Of a DNA stretch of 64,000 bases, positions 53,482 to 62,272 are shown in pieces. How positions within the stretch are numbered: the first letter of the stretch is position 1; each line of letters opens with the position of its first letter. The position numbers and the translations under genes are program-made. Location of the stretch: positions 1 to 64,000 of the forward strand of contig CAXTVM010000010.1 of the NCBI GenBank assembly GCA_964247725.1. Direction: 5' to 3'. The DNA comes from Lichenicola sp964247725 (GTDB lineage: Bacteria > Pseudomonadota > Alphaproteobacteria > Acetobacterales > Acetobacteraceae). The notes under the pieces are model-generated. The model did no database searches. It was not told where the DNA came from and saw nothing but the letters and a program-made list of their open reading frames with translations.

Positions 53482-54100
53482 ACGCGGCATCGCTGGCTTG
53501 GAGTTCGCACTGGTCGCGCTGGTGCTGGCGACGCTCGCGCTAGCGACCGTCGACCTGGTGACGTACATCCGCACCTATTTCCGCCTGGAGCAGGTGGCGG
53601 CGCAGATGGCCGAGGTCATCACGCAGTGCCAAGCCGTCGACACGCCCGGCGACACAAACAGGTTCGAGGCGGAAGCTCAGATCCTGGCTGGTAGTTTCAA
53701 CATTACTACGGCGAACGCCGCCGGCTCGTTTATCATCACAGCCATCGTTCCTGGTTCCGGTGGCGCGCCGGCGACCGTCGCCTGGCAATATCCCTTCGGC
53801 AACTACCTTCAATACGGAAGCGCGATGTGCGGAGGCGCCACAATATGCGCGCCCGGCGTCACGGCGACGATCTTGGGCTACAACAACACGACTAGTAAGC
53901 TGCCGCCCGGTCAGGTTCTGATCGCCACCGAGGTTACGGGATCGGTGGCGCCGTTCATGTTTAGCGCGAAGCTGATAAATGCCAGCAGCAGCGTCCTGCA
54001 CTTGAACGCCCTCTTCTTGGTTCGGTCTTCTAATCCCATGAACCTGAACAAGGTGACGGTGAACGTCGCCAGTTCGACGACGCAAGGCTGTGGGTCATGA
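53453..54100 (+). CDS. tadF: TadE/TadF-like pseudopilin
   Basis: A 215-residue second pseudopilin with motif RRRGIAGLEFALVALVL (Gly then Glu at +5), a hydrophobic N-terminal helix, then a Ser/Asn/Thr-rich domain with paired Cys (MCGGATIC). TadE and TadF are minor subunits of the Tad pilus. ATG 53453 lies 29 bases inside tadE. Assignment to TadF rather than a second TadE rests on position between tadE and tadG. Confidence 0.82.
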   Translation: MSPSSRLARRRGIAGLEFALVALVLATLALATVDLVTYIRTYFRLEQVAAQMAEVITQCQAVDTPGDTNRFEAEAQILAGSFNITTANAAGSFIITAIVPGSGGAPATVAWQYPFGNYLQYGSAMCGGATICAPGVTATILGYNNTTSKLPPGQVLIATEVTGSVAPFMFSAKLINASSSVLHLNALFLVRSSNPMNLNKVTVNVASSTTQGCGS

Positions 54101-55659
54101 ACCGTCGTGGCTCCGTCGCCATTACCGTAGCGATATCGTTAATCATGCTTGTCGGCTTTGCCGGCTTTGCCATTGACCTCGAGCGGCTTTGGACGCTCAA
54201 GTCCAGGCTGCAGACGTCGCTCGATGCAGCGGTACTTCTGGCAGCGCGGGAGATTTCCCAGCCCACCATGCAGCTCGATGCAACGAACCTTTTCTATGCA
54301 AACTTCTTGCCTGGACAAGTCAACGGTGTGACTTCAGGGATCTTCGGCTCCACGAACGTCACCCTCAGCTTTGCCGTCAGCAGCGACAACAGCACCGTCA
54401 CCATCACCGCGAATGCGCTGATGCCGGTGAGCTTCATCGCGGTTCTGCCGGGAGTGCCCGGCATGCTTCCGGTCAGCGATCAGGCCAGTGCCACCCCCGG
54501 TGGCTCGGGCCTGGAAGTCGCACTCGTGCTGGACAATACCGGATCCATGTCGCAGCCGGACGGTTCTACCGGCGGGACAAAGCTGCAGGCACTACAGGCT
54601 TCAGTCACTGACATGCTGAACGTACTATATGGTCCGAACAACGATACAGCTCCGAGTCTATGGGTTTCCGTAATCCCTTTCGTAACAACGATCAACGTTG
54701 GAAACGGTTCGACTCAGCAGGGCTGGTTGTCATCGATGCCAAGCTCAACTCAATATAAGGGTGGGACGAAGCAATATTCTTGGGCAGGCTGCGTTCAGGC
54801 GCGTTGGAACTCTGACGATGACGAAACTGATACGCCGCCCGCAACACATTCTTTCGTACCATACTTTGCGGATGATACGTATGATAAATATGGCCTCACC
54901 CCGCTCAATTGTCTCCCCGGTTTCTACATAAACCTTGTTTGCATGGGTGATAACGATTGGGGGGCCCCAGCTTTCTTGCCGACCGCTGCCAATCCTGCCT
55001 TGTCGGCCGGTCTCGTGTTCGGACCCAATCGCGGTTGTCCAACCGCCTTACTCCCACTGACTGCAAGCAAGAACACAATCGTGACGATGGTAAAAGGCCT
55101 GACAACCGCTTACTCGGGCACGATCATCGGCCTGGGCATGCAAGGCGGCTGGTTCACGCTCAGCCCGAACTGGCGCGGATCGGGAGGTTGGGGCGATCCT
55201 GTCCTGCCGCACAACTACTTGACTCAAATCCCGGCGCCGTCTCCTCCAATCCAGAAGGTCGCGATCCTCGTTTCGGATGGGGATAACGATTGGGGTTATG
55301 TTCCATCTGTCGCGCCGGGAAACCAGCCAATTCCCGCGACGCTCTACATGCCCTATGGACGATTGAGTGCAAGCAACAACCCGCTCAATATAACGATTTC
55401 TGGAAACTTGAGCATGACCTCCAGCAACGCCGATGCCATGCTTGATACCCGGTGGCAGGCTACCTGCACGAACATGAAGAATGCCGGAATCATAATCTAT
55501 GTGATTGGCCTCGGTGTTTCCGATACAAATGCCCGCACGCAGCTGACGAACTGCGCCACGAGTCCTTCTTACTATCTTGAGAGCCCTACTGCGAGCGGCC
55601 TGGACAGCGCCTTCACCCAGGTAGGACGGCAGCTCTCCAACCTCCGGCTAACCCAGTAG
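54097..55659 (+). CDS. tadG: TadG-like protein with von Willebrand factor A domain
   Basis: A 520-residue protein with an N-terminal TadE-like motif (NRRGSVAITVAISLIMLVGF) and membrane helix, then a vWA domain with a MIDAS-like DNTGSMS (about residues 147-153) and a distal KVAILVSDGDNDWG. A cysteine-containing, Asn/Thr/Ser-rich insertion (about 210-370) interrupts the vWA fold. Base composition in the middle third (about 54590-55560) drops to near 50% GC against about 70% elsewhere, suggesting a separately acquired or fast-evolving part. It closes the Tad operon and overlaps tadF by four bases. Confidence 0.85.
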   Translation: MNRRGSVAITVAISLIMLVGFAGFAIDLERLWTLKSRLQTSLDAAVLLAAREISQPTMQLDATNLFYANFLPGQVNGVTSGIFGSTNVTLSFAVSSDNSTVTITANALMPVSFIAVLPGVPGMLPVSDQASATPGGSGLEVALVLDNTGSMSQPDGSTGGTKLQALQASVTDMLNVLYGPNNDTAPSLWVSVIPFVTTINVGNGSTQQGWLSSMPSSTQYKGGTKQYSWAGCVQARWNSDDDETDTPPATHSFVPYFADDTYDKYGLTPLNCLPGFYINLVCMGDNDWGAPAFLPTAANPALSAGLVFGPNRGCPTALLPLTASKNTIVTMVKGLTTAYSGTIIGLGMQGGWFTLSPNWRGSGGWGDPVLPHNYLTQIPAPSPPIQKVAILVSDGDNDWGYVPSVAPGNQPIPATLYMPYGRLSASNNPLNITISGNLSMTSSNADAMLDTRWQATCTNMKNAGIIIYVIGLGVSDTNARTQLTNCATSPSYYLESPTASGLDSAFTQVGRQLSNLRLTQ

Positions 55660-55706
55660 GTGTTCGACCCGCCAATCAGAATGGGCGACTTCATCGTCAG
55701 CTTGTC

Positions 55707-58579
55707 CTAGACATGCCTTAGCTCCACGCGCGTGCCTCCGATCCGCGCCGCGACGTCGTCGCGGCAGGTGAGCACCAGGATCTGCATGCGTCGGCCGGCA
55801 TCGGTCAGGATGTCGAACATGCGTTCCATGCGCAGCGGATCGGCGAAGGCCAGCGCGTCGTCCAGCACCAGGAAGGCCGGGCGGCCGGACGCCAGCAGCA
55901 TGTCGGCGAAGGCGAGCCTAGCCAGGATGGCGATCTGCTCGCGAGTGCCGTGCGACAGCAGGTCGAAACGCTCGCCCTCGGCATCGGCNNNNNNNNNNNN
56001 NNNNNNNNNNNNNNNNNNNNNNNNNNNNNNNNNNNNNNNNNNNNNNNNNNNNNNNNNNNNNNNNNNNNNNNNNNNNNNNNNNNNNNNNTCTGCTCGCGAG
56101 TGCCGTGCGACAGCAGGTCGAAACGCTCGCCCTCGGCATCGGCATCGGCATCGGCTGCGGCTGTCCGTCCGTCGGTCGGCCGGGTGAGGGCGGTGATCTG
56201 GAAGTCCTCGTCCAGCCGCAGCTCGGCATGCGGGAACAGCGCCTGCAGGTAGGGCCCGACGCGCGTCATCAACGGGGCCAGGGTGCGCTCGCGGGCATCG
56301 CGGTCGGCGCGCAACAGGGTGTCGCGCAGCAGGGTCAGGATCGCGGCCTCGCGGGCATGCCCGGCCCGCAGCTCGGCCGCCGCCTCATGACGCCGTTGCG
56401 CCGCCTCGATCTGCTCGTCGAGACCGATGCCCTCCTCGGCGGCGATCCGCGTGTCCAGCCGGGCGATCTCCACCGCCAGGGCGGCGGCGCGAGCCTGTCC
56501 GTTGGCCTGCGCCTCCTCCAGGCGCCGGATGGTGGCGTCGACCATCGCCAGCGTACCGTCGGGTGCCGCGGCGGACAGGGCGGCCAGCTCGCGGCGGCGG
56601 TCGGCCAGTGCCTCGGCGGCGCGCCTCAACCGGGCGGCGAGATCGGCGGTGGACTCGACGGCCTCGCCGCGCGCCTGCTCGTCCCGTCGGCTGTCGCGGA
56701 TGGTCTCCCGGGCGCCGCGGTCCAGCTCGGCCTGGCGCAGCGTGGCTTCCGCGATGTCGCGGTCGGCCTCCGGTGTCAGCAGCGCGGCCTGGGCGAGGCG
56801 GACGTCGTGACGGGCGGCGGCCTCGGCGGCGATCGCGGCCGCCTGATCGGCACGCGCCACGGCCGGCTCGGCCGGCTCGGCGATCCCCTCGGCCCGCAGG
56901 CGGTCCGCCAGTTCGGCGTCGAGCAGGGCAACCTGCTGGCGCAGGCCCTCCAGGCCGTCGGCCCGCCCGGTCCCAATCGCGGCATCCAGCGCCCGCTGGG
57001 CCTTGTCGAGGCTGGCGACCAGGCCGCGGCGCTCGAGGTGGAACCGCTCGGCCTCGGCGAGGTCGCGACAGCCGACCGCCGCCAGGGCACCCGCCAGCGC
57101 TCGCGCGGTGTCGCGCGCCGCGGCGTGCAGCGCTTCCTGGTCGCGCGAGGCCGGCAGGATGCGCACGCTGCCGAGGCCTGCGACCGACAGGGTGGCGGGG
57201 CGGCCGAGGCTGAGGCGATGCGGCCCGGCCGGCAGGATCGTCGCGACAGCGTCGTCCGGTTGCAGCAGCGCCTCGATCTCCAGCGACAGCTCGACGGTCG
57301 TGGCCTGTGCCTGCAACGCGGCCTGGTCGCTGCGCGCGGCGAGTGCTGCGGCGTGCAGGCCATGGAGCCTGGCCTCGTCGACCGGCAGCCGAGCCAGCGC
57401 GGCGGCGAGTTCGGCCGCGCGCAGGGCGGCGGTCTCGGCGGCGCGCAGGCGGATGCGAGCGGCCGCCTGCGCCTCGGCGCGCTCGGCGATGTCGAGCCGC
57501 GCGGCGGCGCGACGGAGGGTGCGCTCGGCGGCATCGTGATCCTGCCAGGCGCGGTCGAAGTCGCCGCGTCGGCCGGCCAGCGCCTGCCGGGCGGCCTCGG
57601 CGCGGGCGCGCGCGTCGGCCTCGACGGCGGCGAGCTCGCCCAGCCGGCGCGCGGTCTCGGCGAGCTCGGCGGCGGCCGCCTGCCGGCGCGCGTACTCGAG
57701 GCTGGCCTCGTCATGGACGGCCTCGGCAAGGCGGACGGCATCGTGCGCGCTCTGTAGCCGTCCGGCATGGCCGAGCACGGCCTCGCGGTGCCGCCGCGCC
57801 GCCAGCAGCTGTGCCACCCCCCGTTCGGCCGTCGCCGGATCGGCCTCCACGGCGAGCTCGCGGCGTCGGGCGGACAGGGTGGCGAGGTCGGCCTGCAGCG
57901 CCTGGCGGCGATCCCGCAGCGTCCGGAGATCGGCCTCGGCGGCGTCCTGGTCGGTGACCGCAGCCCGGTAGCGGTCGCGCGGGTTGCCGCGGGCGTCGAG
58001 CAGCAGCCCGAGCCCGGCCTGCACCGGCTTCAGCAGCCGCGCCACCGCGGCGCCGCCGGTGGCGCCGCCGAGCTCGGCCTCCACGCATTCGGACAGCGTC
58101 AGCCGGGCCCCTTCGCCCAGGCGGGCCTGCGCGAAGCTGTCGCCCTGCGAGACCAGCAGGGCGGCCCAGACCGTGGCCGCCTGGGCGCCGTCCCGGGTGG
58201 CGCGGGCCGGCACCGAAACACCGAGCAGCTGCGCCAGCCGCTCCTCGGCGGCGTCGCCCTCGAAGGCGGTGCCGGCGGAGACCATCCTGGCCGAGGCGCG
58301 GGACAGGTACCGCTTCTCGATCCGGTGGCAGGCGCCGTCATGCTCGAACTCCAGCGCTACGGTCGGCGCGGTGGCGTTGCGGTGATGCTGGTGGGCGCGC
58401 ACGGCCTCGCCGCGCGAGCCGTGGCGATCGAACAGCACCGCCCGCAGGGCGGCGAGCAGGGTGGACTTGCCGTGCTCGTTGGGGCCGCACAGCACGTTGA
58501 TGCCGTGGCCGAAGCCGTCGAGCCGGACCCGGCGGTCGAACTTGCGGAACTGGTCGAGCTCGAGGCTGCGGAGCCTCAT
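55707..58579 (-). CDS. SMC-like DNA repair ATPase (SbcC/YhaN type), split only by an assembly gap
   Basis: N-terminus MRLRSLELDQFRKFDRRVRL and Walker A GPNEHGKST (32-40) are followed by long Ala/Arg/Glu coiled coils. The C-terminal lobe has signature LLSHGTREQ and Walker B AFLVLDDALAF. A 100-N gap (55989-56088) cuts the gene. The 55 bp left of the gap repeat exactly to its right. Dropping the gap and one copy (155 bases) leaves 2718 bases, 906 codons with stop, and joins LLSHGTREQ to IAILARLAFAD in frame. I therefore treat it as one intact 905-residue gene. It overlaps the nuclease gene by four bases (ATGA), the usual SbcCD/YhaNO arrangement. Confidence 0.9.
55934..56143. other. Artificial 100-N assembly gap flanked by an identical 55-bp overlap
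   Basis: Bases 55934-55988 and 56089-56143 are the same 55 bases, and 55989-56088 is exactly 100 N. Two contigs that overlap by 55 bp were joined as if unlinked. The overlap ends in the hexanucleotide repeat ATCGGC, three units of which continue on the right side; this may be what stopped the assembly. The number of hexamer units is therefore the one real uncertainty. Confidence 0.93.
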
Positions 58580-59751
58580 CGGCCGGCCTGGTTCCGGTCC
58601 TGGTCCTGGCGCGCCAGCGCCAGCAGGCGGGCGAGGGCGTCGGCGGCGAGGTCGCAGCCCTCCTGGCCCGGGGCCGCGGCGCTGGCCAGCCGATCGGCCG
58701 CCTCTCGCAGCGCCCCGGCCTCGCCGAGCATCGCGAGATCGTCGGCCGAGCTGGTCACGGCGAGTGCTGCCGCCTCGATGCGGAGCGCGCGCAATGCGCT
58801 GCCGACGCCGTGCCGGATGCGCTCCTCGCACAGCGCGTGGTCGGCGGTCCCGAGTGCGCCCTCCAGCGTGAGCCAGACCAGCACGCGGCTGGGATCGTCG
58901 CCGCCCAGGCGGCGCAGGCGGCGCTCCAACGCCTCGATGTCGGCCGGCCCAGTCAGCGTGGCGCGCTCGCGACACCACAGGTGGCGGCCGACCGCATGCG
59001 GCGTCGGCGCGAGCGGCCGGCCGGGGCTTGCCACCAGCACGCTGCCGCCGCCATCGCCGCCGCGGTCGAAACCGTCCGGTTCCGGGGTGCCCGAGTACCA
59101 GCTCAGCGGACCGGCCGGGACCTGGCCGTGCCAGTCGCCGAGCGCCAGGTAGTCGAGGCCGCTGCGGCCGGCGCGATCGGCGGCGATCAGGTTGGGCGCG
59201 GTGCCGGTGCCGCCGAACGCGCGCACCGAGCCGTGCGCCAGGCCGATGCGCAGGCTCCCGTCCGGGGTGGCGGCATCGTCCATGCAGGCGGTCGGGTCGC
59301 CGAAGGCGTGGCGGCGGTCGAGGGCGGCCGGCAGCAGCCAGGCATCGCGTCCGGTGGCATCGGGACCATCGTCGTCGGCGCCGAGATGGACCGGCTGCGG
59401 CGACAGGTGAGCGTGCACGTGCCCGGGCAGACCGATCCGGCGCAGGCGGTCCCACACGCCCCCAGGCACGTTGGGGTCGTGGTTGCCGGGGATCAGGTGC
59501 CAATGCAGGTCGGGGAATTGGCGCATGCGCTCGATCGGCTGGCGCAGCGTGCGGTCGCTGGGGATGGCGACGTCCCAGACGTCGCCGGCGACCAGCACGC
59601 GGGCCGCCCCCTCGGCGCGGGCGACGCGGCCGATCCGCCCGATTGCCTCCAGCCGCTCGTTCTGCAGCACGGCCAGGGTGTCGTCGTCGGCGAAGCGGAA
59701 GCTCTTGCCGATCTGCCAGTCGGACGTATGCACGAATCGCATCGGCGGCAC
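58576..59751 (-). CDS. DNA repair exonuclease, SbcD/YhaO-like metallophosphoesterase
   Basis: A 391-residue calcineurin-fold nuclease. Metal motifs are complete: FVHTSDWQIG (D11), VAGDVWD, IPGNHDPN, GLAHGSV and ALGDWHG. The C-terminal 130 residues are the capping region. It is expected to act with the ATPase encoded next (four-base overlap), as SbcD with SbcC, to process broken or hairpin DNA ends. ATG 59751 is used; ATG 59742 (MRFVHTSDW) is an alternative. Confidence 0.9.
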   Translation of the reverse strand: MPPMRFVHTSDWQIGKSFRFADDDTLAVLQNERLEAIGRIGRVARAEGAARVLVAGDVWDVAIPSDRTLRQPIERMRQFPDLHWHLIPGNHDPNVPGGVWDRLRRIGLPGHVHAHLSPQPVHLGADDDGPDATGRDAWLLPAALDRRHAFGDPTACMDDAATPDGSLRIGLAHGSVRAFGGTGTAPNLIAADRAGRSGLDYLALGDWHGQVPAGPLSWYSGTPEPDGFDRGGDGGGSVLVASPGRPLAPTPHAVGRHLWCRERATLTGPADIEALERRLRRLGGDDPSRVLVWLTLEGALGTADHALCEERIRHGVGSALRALRIEAAALAVTSSADDLAMLGEAGALREAADRLASAAAPGQEGCDLAADALARLLALARQDQDRNQAGR

Positions 59752-60239
59752 TGTAGCAGACTGACGCCGCCCGGGTCAGGTCCGCTGCGGGCCGGACGGG
59801 GCGGGACATGGGCTTGGCGCCGGATTGGGCATTGGGTTGGACATCGAGCGCATCGAGTCTGGAGACGCCGCCATCGCCCCAGCCCGCCCTCTGTCTCGCC
59901 TCGGTCCGGTCCATCAGCCGCTTCAGGTTTAGCAGCCGGGTCCAGACGGTCGGCTTGCCGCTTCGGCTCCCGTATGACCGACATCAGCCGAGACTAAAGC
60001 TCGGCCCGCCTAGGGCCCCATGGCAGTCGCCAGGGATCGAGGCCGCGACCGGAGGCTCGGGGAACGCCGCGGCCGATCGGGTGTTGGAGCCCAGTGCCGA
60101 GCCGTCTGGCGGATCGGTTTCACGGGAACCACATGGAGCAGATTGGTCCGGACGGCGAAACCTGCCAGGGTGCGCGCGATGGCGGACTGGCCATGAGGCG
60201 AGCGCCCTGACCACCGGCCTTTGGAGCGAATCAGGACAG
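59752..60239. other. 488-base stretch without a recognised gene
   Basis: Open frames on both strands run through here but none carries a known motif or good ribosome-binding site, and none resembles neighbouring genes. A minor palindromic run GCCCGCCTAGGGCC lies near 60006. It presumably holds the promoters of the nuclease gene (leftward) and of the membrane-thioesterase fusion (rightward). No operator or RNA gene could be identified. Confidence 0.4.
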
Positions 60240-62045
60240 ATGTGGCGCCGATCCCTGGTATGGTCTCCGACCATTGCCCTCAGCTGGCTGTGGGGGCTTG
60301 GTTTCTTCTACGCGATCCATGTGACGTTCCTCTACGGATTGCCAGGGTTCCTGGGGTTCGCGTTGCCGAACGCGCTCGGCCTGGGGCTGTTCGGTTGCCT
60401 GGTCGAGCGCTACGGCTCGCGCATCGACCTGCAGTCGCAGTTCGACCGGATCGCGTCCCGCTACGGCGGCATCCTGCTGGTCTATCAGGCGGTGGCGGTG
60501 GCGATCACGGTATTCGCGTTCGCCGGCGGCTTCCTGCGCCCGCTGATCGGTGAGCTGGCCGTACCGCTGACGATCCTGCTGGCGGTGGTGGCCTGCGCCG
60601 CTGGCCACGTGCTGCGCATCCAGGACTTCAAGCCGCTGCACGCGGTCATGCTGCTGGTGGGGGTGGCGGCGGCGCTGGCGGCGATCGTGCTGCTGCCTGA
60701 CTGGAGCCGGCTGCAGGCTGTCGCGTCGGCGTCGCTGCGTCCGGGTGCGGGCGACCGGCGACTGTACGGGCTGGTGGTACCCTCCCTGGTGGGCTTCCTG
60801 CTCGGGCCATGGCTCGACCTGCAGCAATGGCAGCGGGCAGTTCGCATCCGTCAGGAAGGCCGCTCGATCGGCCGTGCTTATGCCGGGGGCGGCCTGCTGT
60901 TTCTAGGCCTCATCAGCATCAACGCCTGGCTCGCCGCCGGCCTGCCGGCGACCGCCGCCCTGAGCTTGCATCCCGGCCTGGGCGGCGTCGTCGAGGCGCA
61001 GTCGGTGGTGGCGACCACCTTCGCCGCACTGGGCCCGGCGGCCCGCGCCAGCGCCTGGCTGTTCGGGCTGTGGGCGGCGATCGCGGTCGCGTCCACGCTC
61101 GACAGCGCCTATGCGGCGACGCGCTGGTTCCTGGTGATGGCGACCGGGCGCAGCAACAGCCCGATCTTCGCGCTGCTGCCGAAGGCGCTGGTGCAGACGC
61201 CGCTCTGGATGCTGGGTGGGGCGTTCGGCTTCGCGGCGGTCGCGTATGCGCTGTCGATCCCGCTGGTGCTGATGATCGCGCCGTTCTGCTCGCTCTTCGT
61301 CGGCTACGCCGCCTGCCTGCTGCTGCAGGTCACGGCGCCCGGATCCGCCGGCCTTGCCTGGCGGCACGACTCGATGCTGTGCTTCTTGCTGGGCGTCGGT
61401 GCCGCCGCCGCCGTCGCGGTCGGCTATTACGGACGGGTGGCGCCGCTGATGGCGGTCGCACCCCTGCTGCCGCTGCTGGCGGCGGCACGGCTGCGCGGCC
61501 AGGCCCGGGCCAGGCCGCAGGTGACGCCCGACGACGAGGCCGCCGTCGCCTCCAGGCCGGTCCTGACCGAAGCCGTCCCGGCGGCCGCCGTCGCGGCGGA
61601 GGGATCTGGCACCGCCGTCTCCGTAAGCGGGCGGTTCGACGGCAACTGGTTCCTGTATGACGTGATGCCGAGCTACGACGACACCAACTCGGTCGGCAAC
61701 GTCTACTTCGCCAACTACATCCGCTGGGTCGGCAAGACGCGCGAGCTGTTCTTCGCCAAATGCGTGCCGAACTTCGACCTCAAGACGACCGGCTTCTTCA
61801 TCCTGACGCGGGATTTCTACCACAAGTTCATCCGTGAGACCCGCGAGTTCGAGGCGATCCTGGTGCGGATTCGGATCGGCAAGCACAACCGTAAGTTTGT
61901 GACCCTGGAGCACGAGATTCGCAACGCCGCCGGCGACCTGCTCGGCAAGGGCACGCAGCAGCTGATGTTCGTCGACGTCGCCACTTACGGGCTGATCGAC
62001 GTGCCGGTCGACATGCTACGCGGCTTCCTCCCCTACGCCACCTGA
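60240..62045 (+). CDS. Fusion of a polytopic membrane domain with a hotdog acyl-thioesterase
   Basis: A 601-residue protein. Residues 1-415 hold about eleven hydrophobic helices with no signature I can name; the segment GPWLDLQQWQRAVRIRQEG and the small-residue-rich helices recall SSS/APC-type transporters. A Pro/Ala linker follows (about 415-465). Residues 466-601 form a hotdog thioesterase domain: SYDDTNSVGNVYFANYIRW, then TRELFFAKCVP. The TN.VGNVY..NY.RW pattern matches the thioesterases of enediyne-type polyketide synthesis and FadM-like enzymes. ATG 60240 follows AGGA; the frame is open back to 59808 but shows no conserved sequence. The fusion could move or sense an acyl product at the membrane. 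Confidence 0.82.
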   Translation: MWRRSLVWSPTIALSWLWGLGFFYAIHVTFLYGLPGFLGFALPNALGLGLFGCLVERYGSRIDLQSQFDRIASRYGGILLVYQAVAVAITVFAFAGGFLRPLIGELAVPLTILLAVVACAAGHVLRIQDFKPLHAVMLLVGVAAALAAIVLLPDWSRLQAVASASLRPGAGDRRLYGLVVPSLVGFLLGPWLDLQQWQRAVRIRQEGRSIGRAYAGGGLLFLGLISINAWLAAGLPATAALSLHPGLGGVVEAQSVVATTFAALGPAARASAWLFGLWAAIAVASTLDSAYAATRWFLVMATGRSNSPIFALLPKALVQTPLWMLGGAFGFAAVAYALSIPLVLMIAPFCSLFVGYAACLLLQVTAPGSAGLAWRHDSMLCFLLGVGAAAAVAVGYYGRVAPLMAVAPLLPLLAAARLRGQARARPQVTPDDEAAVASRPVLTEAVPAAAVAAEGSGTAVSVSGRFDGNWFLYDVMPSYDDTNSVGNVYFANYIRWVGKTRELFFAKCVPNFDLKTTGFFILTRDFYHKFIRETREFEAILVRIRIGKHNRKFVTLEHEIRNAAGDLLGKGTQQLMFVDVATYGLIDVPVDMLRGFLPYAT

Positions 62046-62217
62046 GAGCACGGCTGAGAATGGGCTGTGCCGGCGATCCGATGCGTCCCTCTGCGCTTGC
62101 CGTGGCTCACGGCCAGAAGGCCGTTCCGCTCCGGTTCTCGATGGACACGCCGGGCGTGCCGCTGCGCGGCACTCTCACTCGGCACATCCCATTCTCAATC
62201 GTGCTCTGAACGAACGG

Positions 62218-62272
62218 AGTCCAGAGGCTCCGCCCCTGGCGGGGTCCAGGGGCAGGGCCCCTGGCTGCCTTA
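62218..62272 (+). repeat. Intergenic palindromic repeat, copy I (single half)
   Basis: GAGTCCAGAGGCTCCGCCCC, TGGCGGGGTCCAGGGGCAGG, GCCCCTGGCTGCCTTAA. It lies between the fusion gene and mutY; the TAA stop of mutY is read from its end on the minus strand. Confidence 0.85.

Noticed and set aside
44493..55659. Interpretation of the secretin and ATPase as a type II secretion or prophage system
   Set aside because: Flp pilin, CpaB, CpaE, TadB/C/D/E/G order is specific to Tad pili.
55805..59914. A single 1369-residue minus-strand frame across the SbcC- and SbcD-like genes
   Set aside because: It exists only because N bases remove stops and shift the frame; the nuclease gene is in another frame and the 3' part is in the wrong frame once the duplicated 55 bp is merged.
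59808..60239. N-terminal extension of the membrane-thioesterase fusion
   Set aside because: Open frame only; polar, non-conserved-looking sequence, while ATG 60240 has a ribosome-binding site and begins the first helix.
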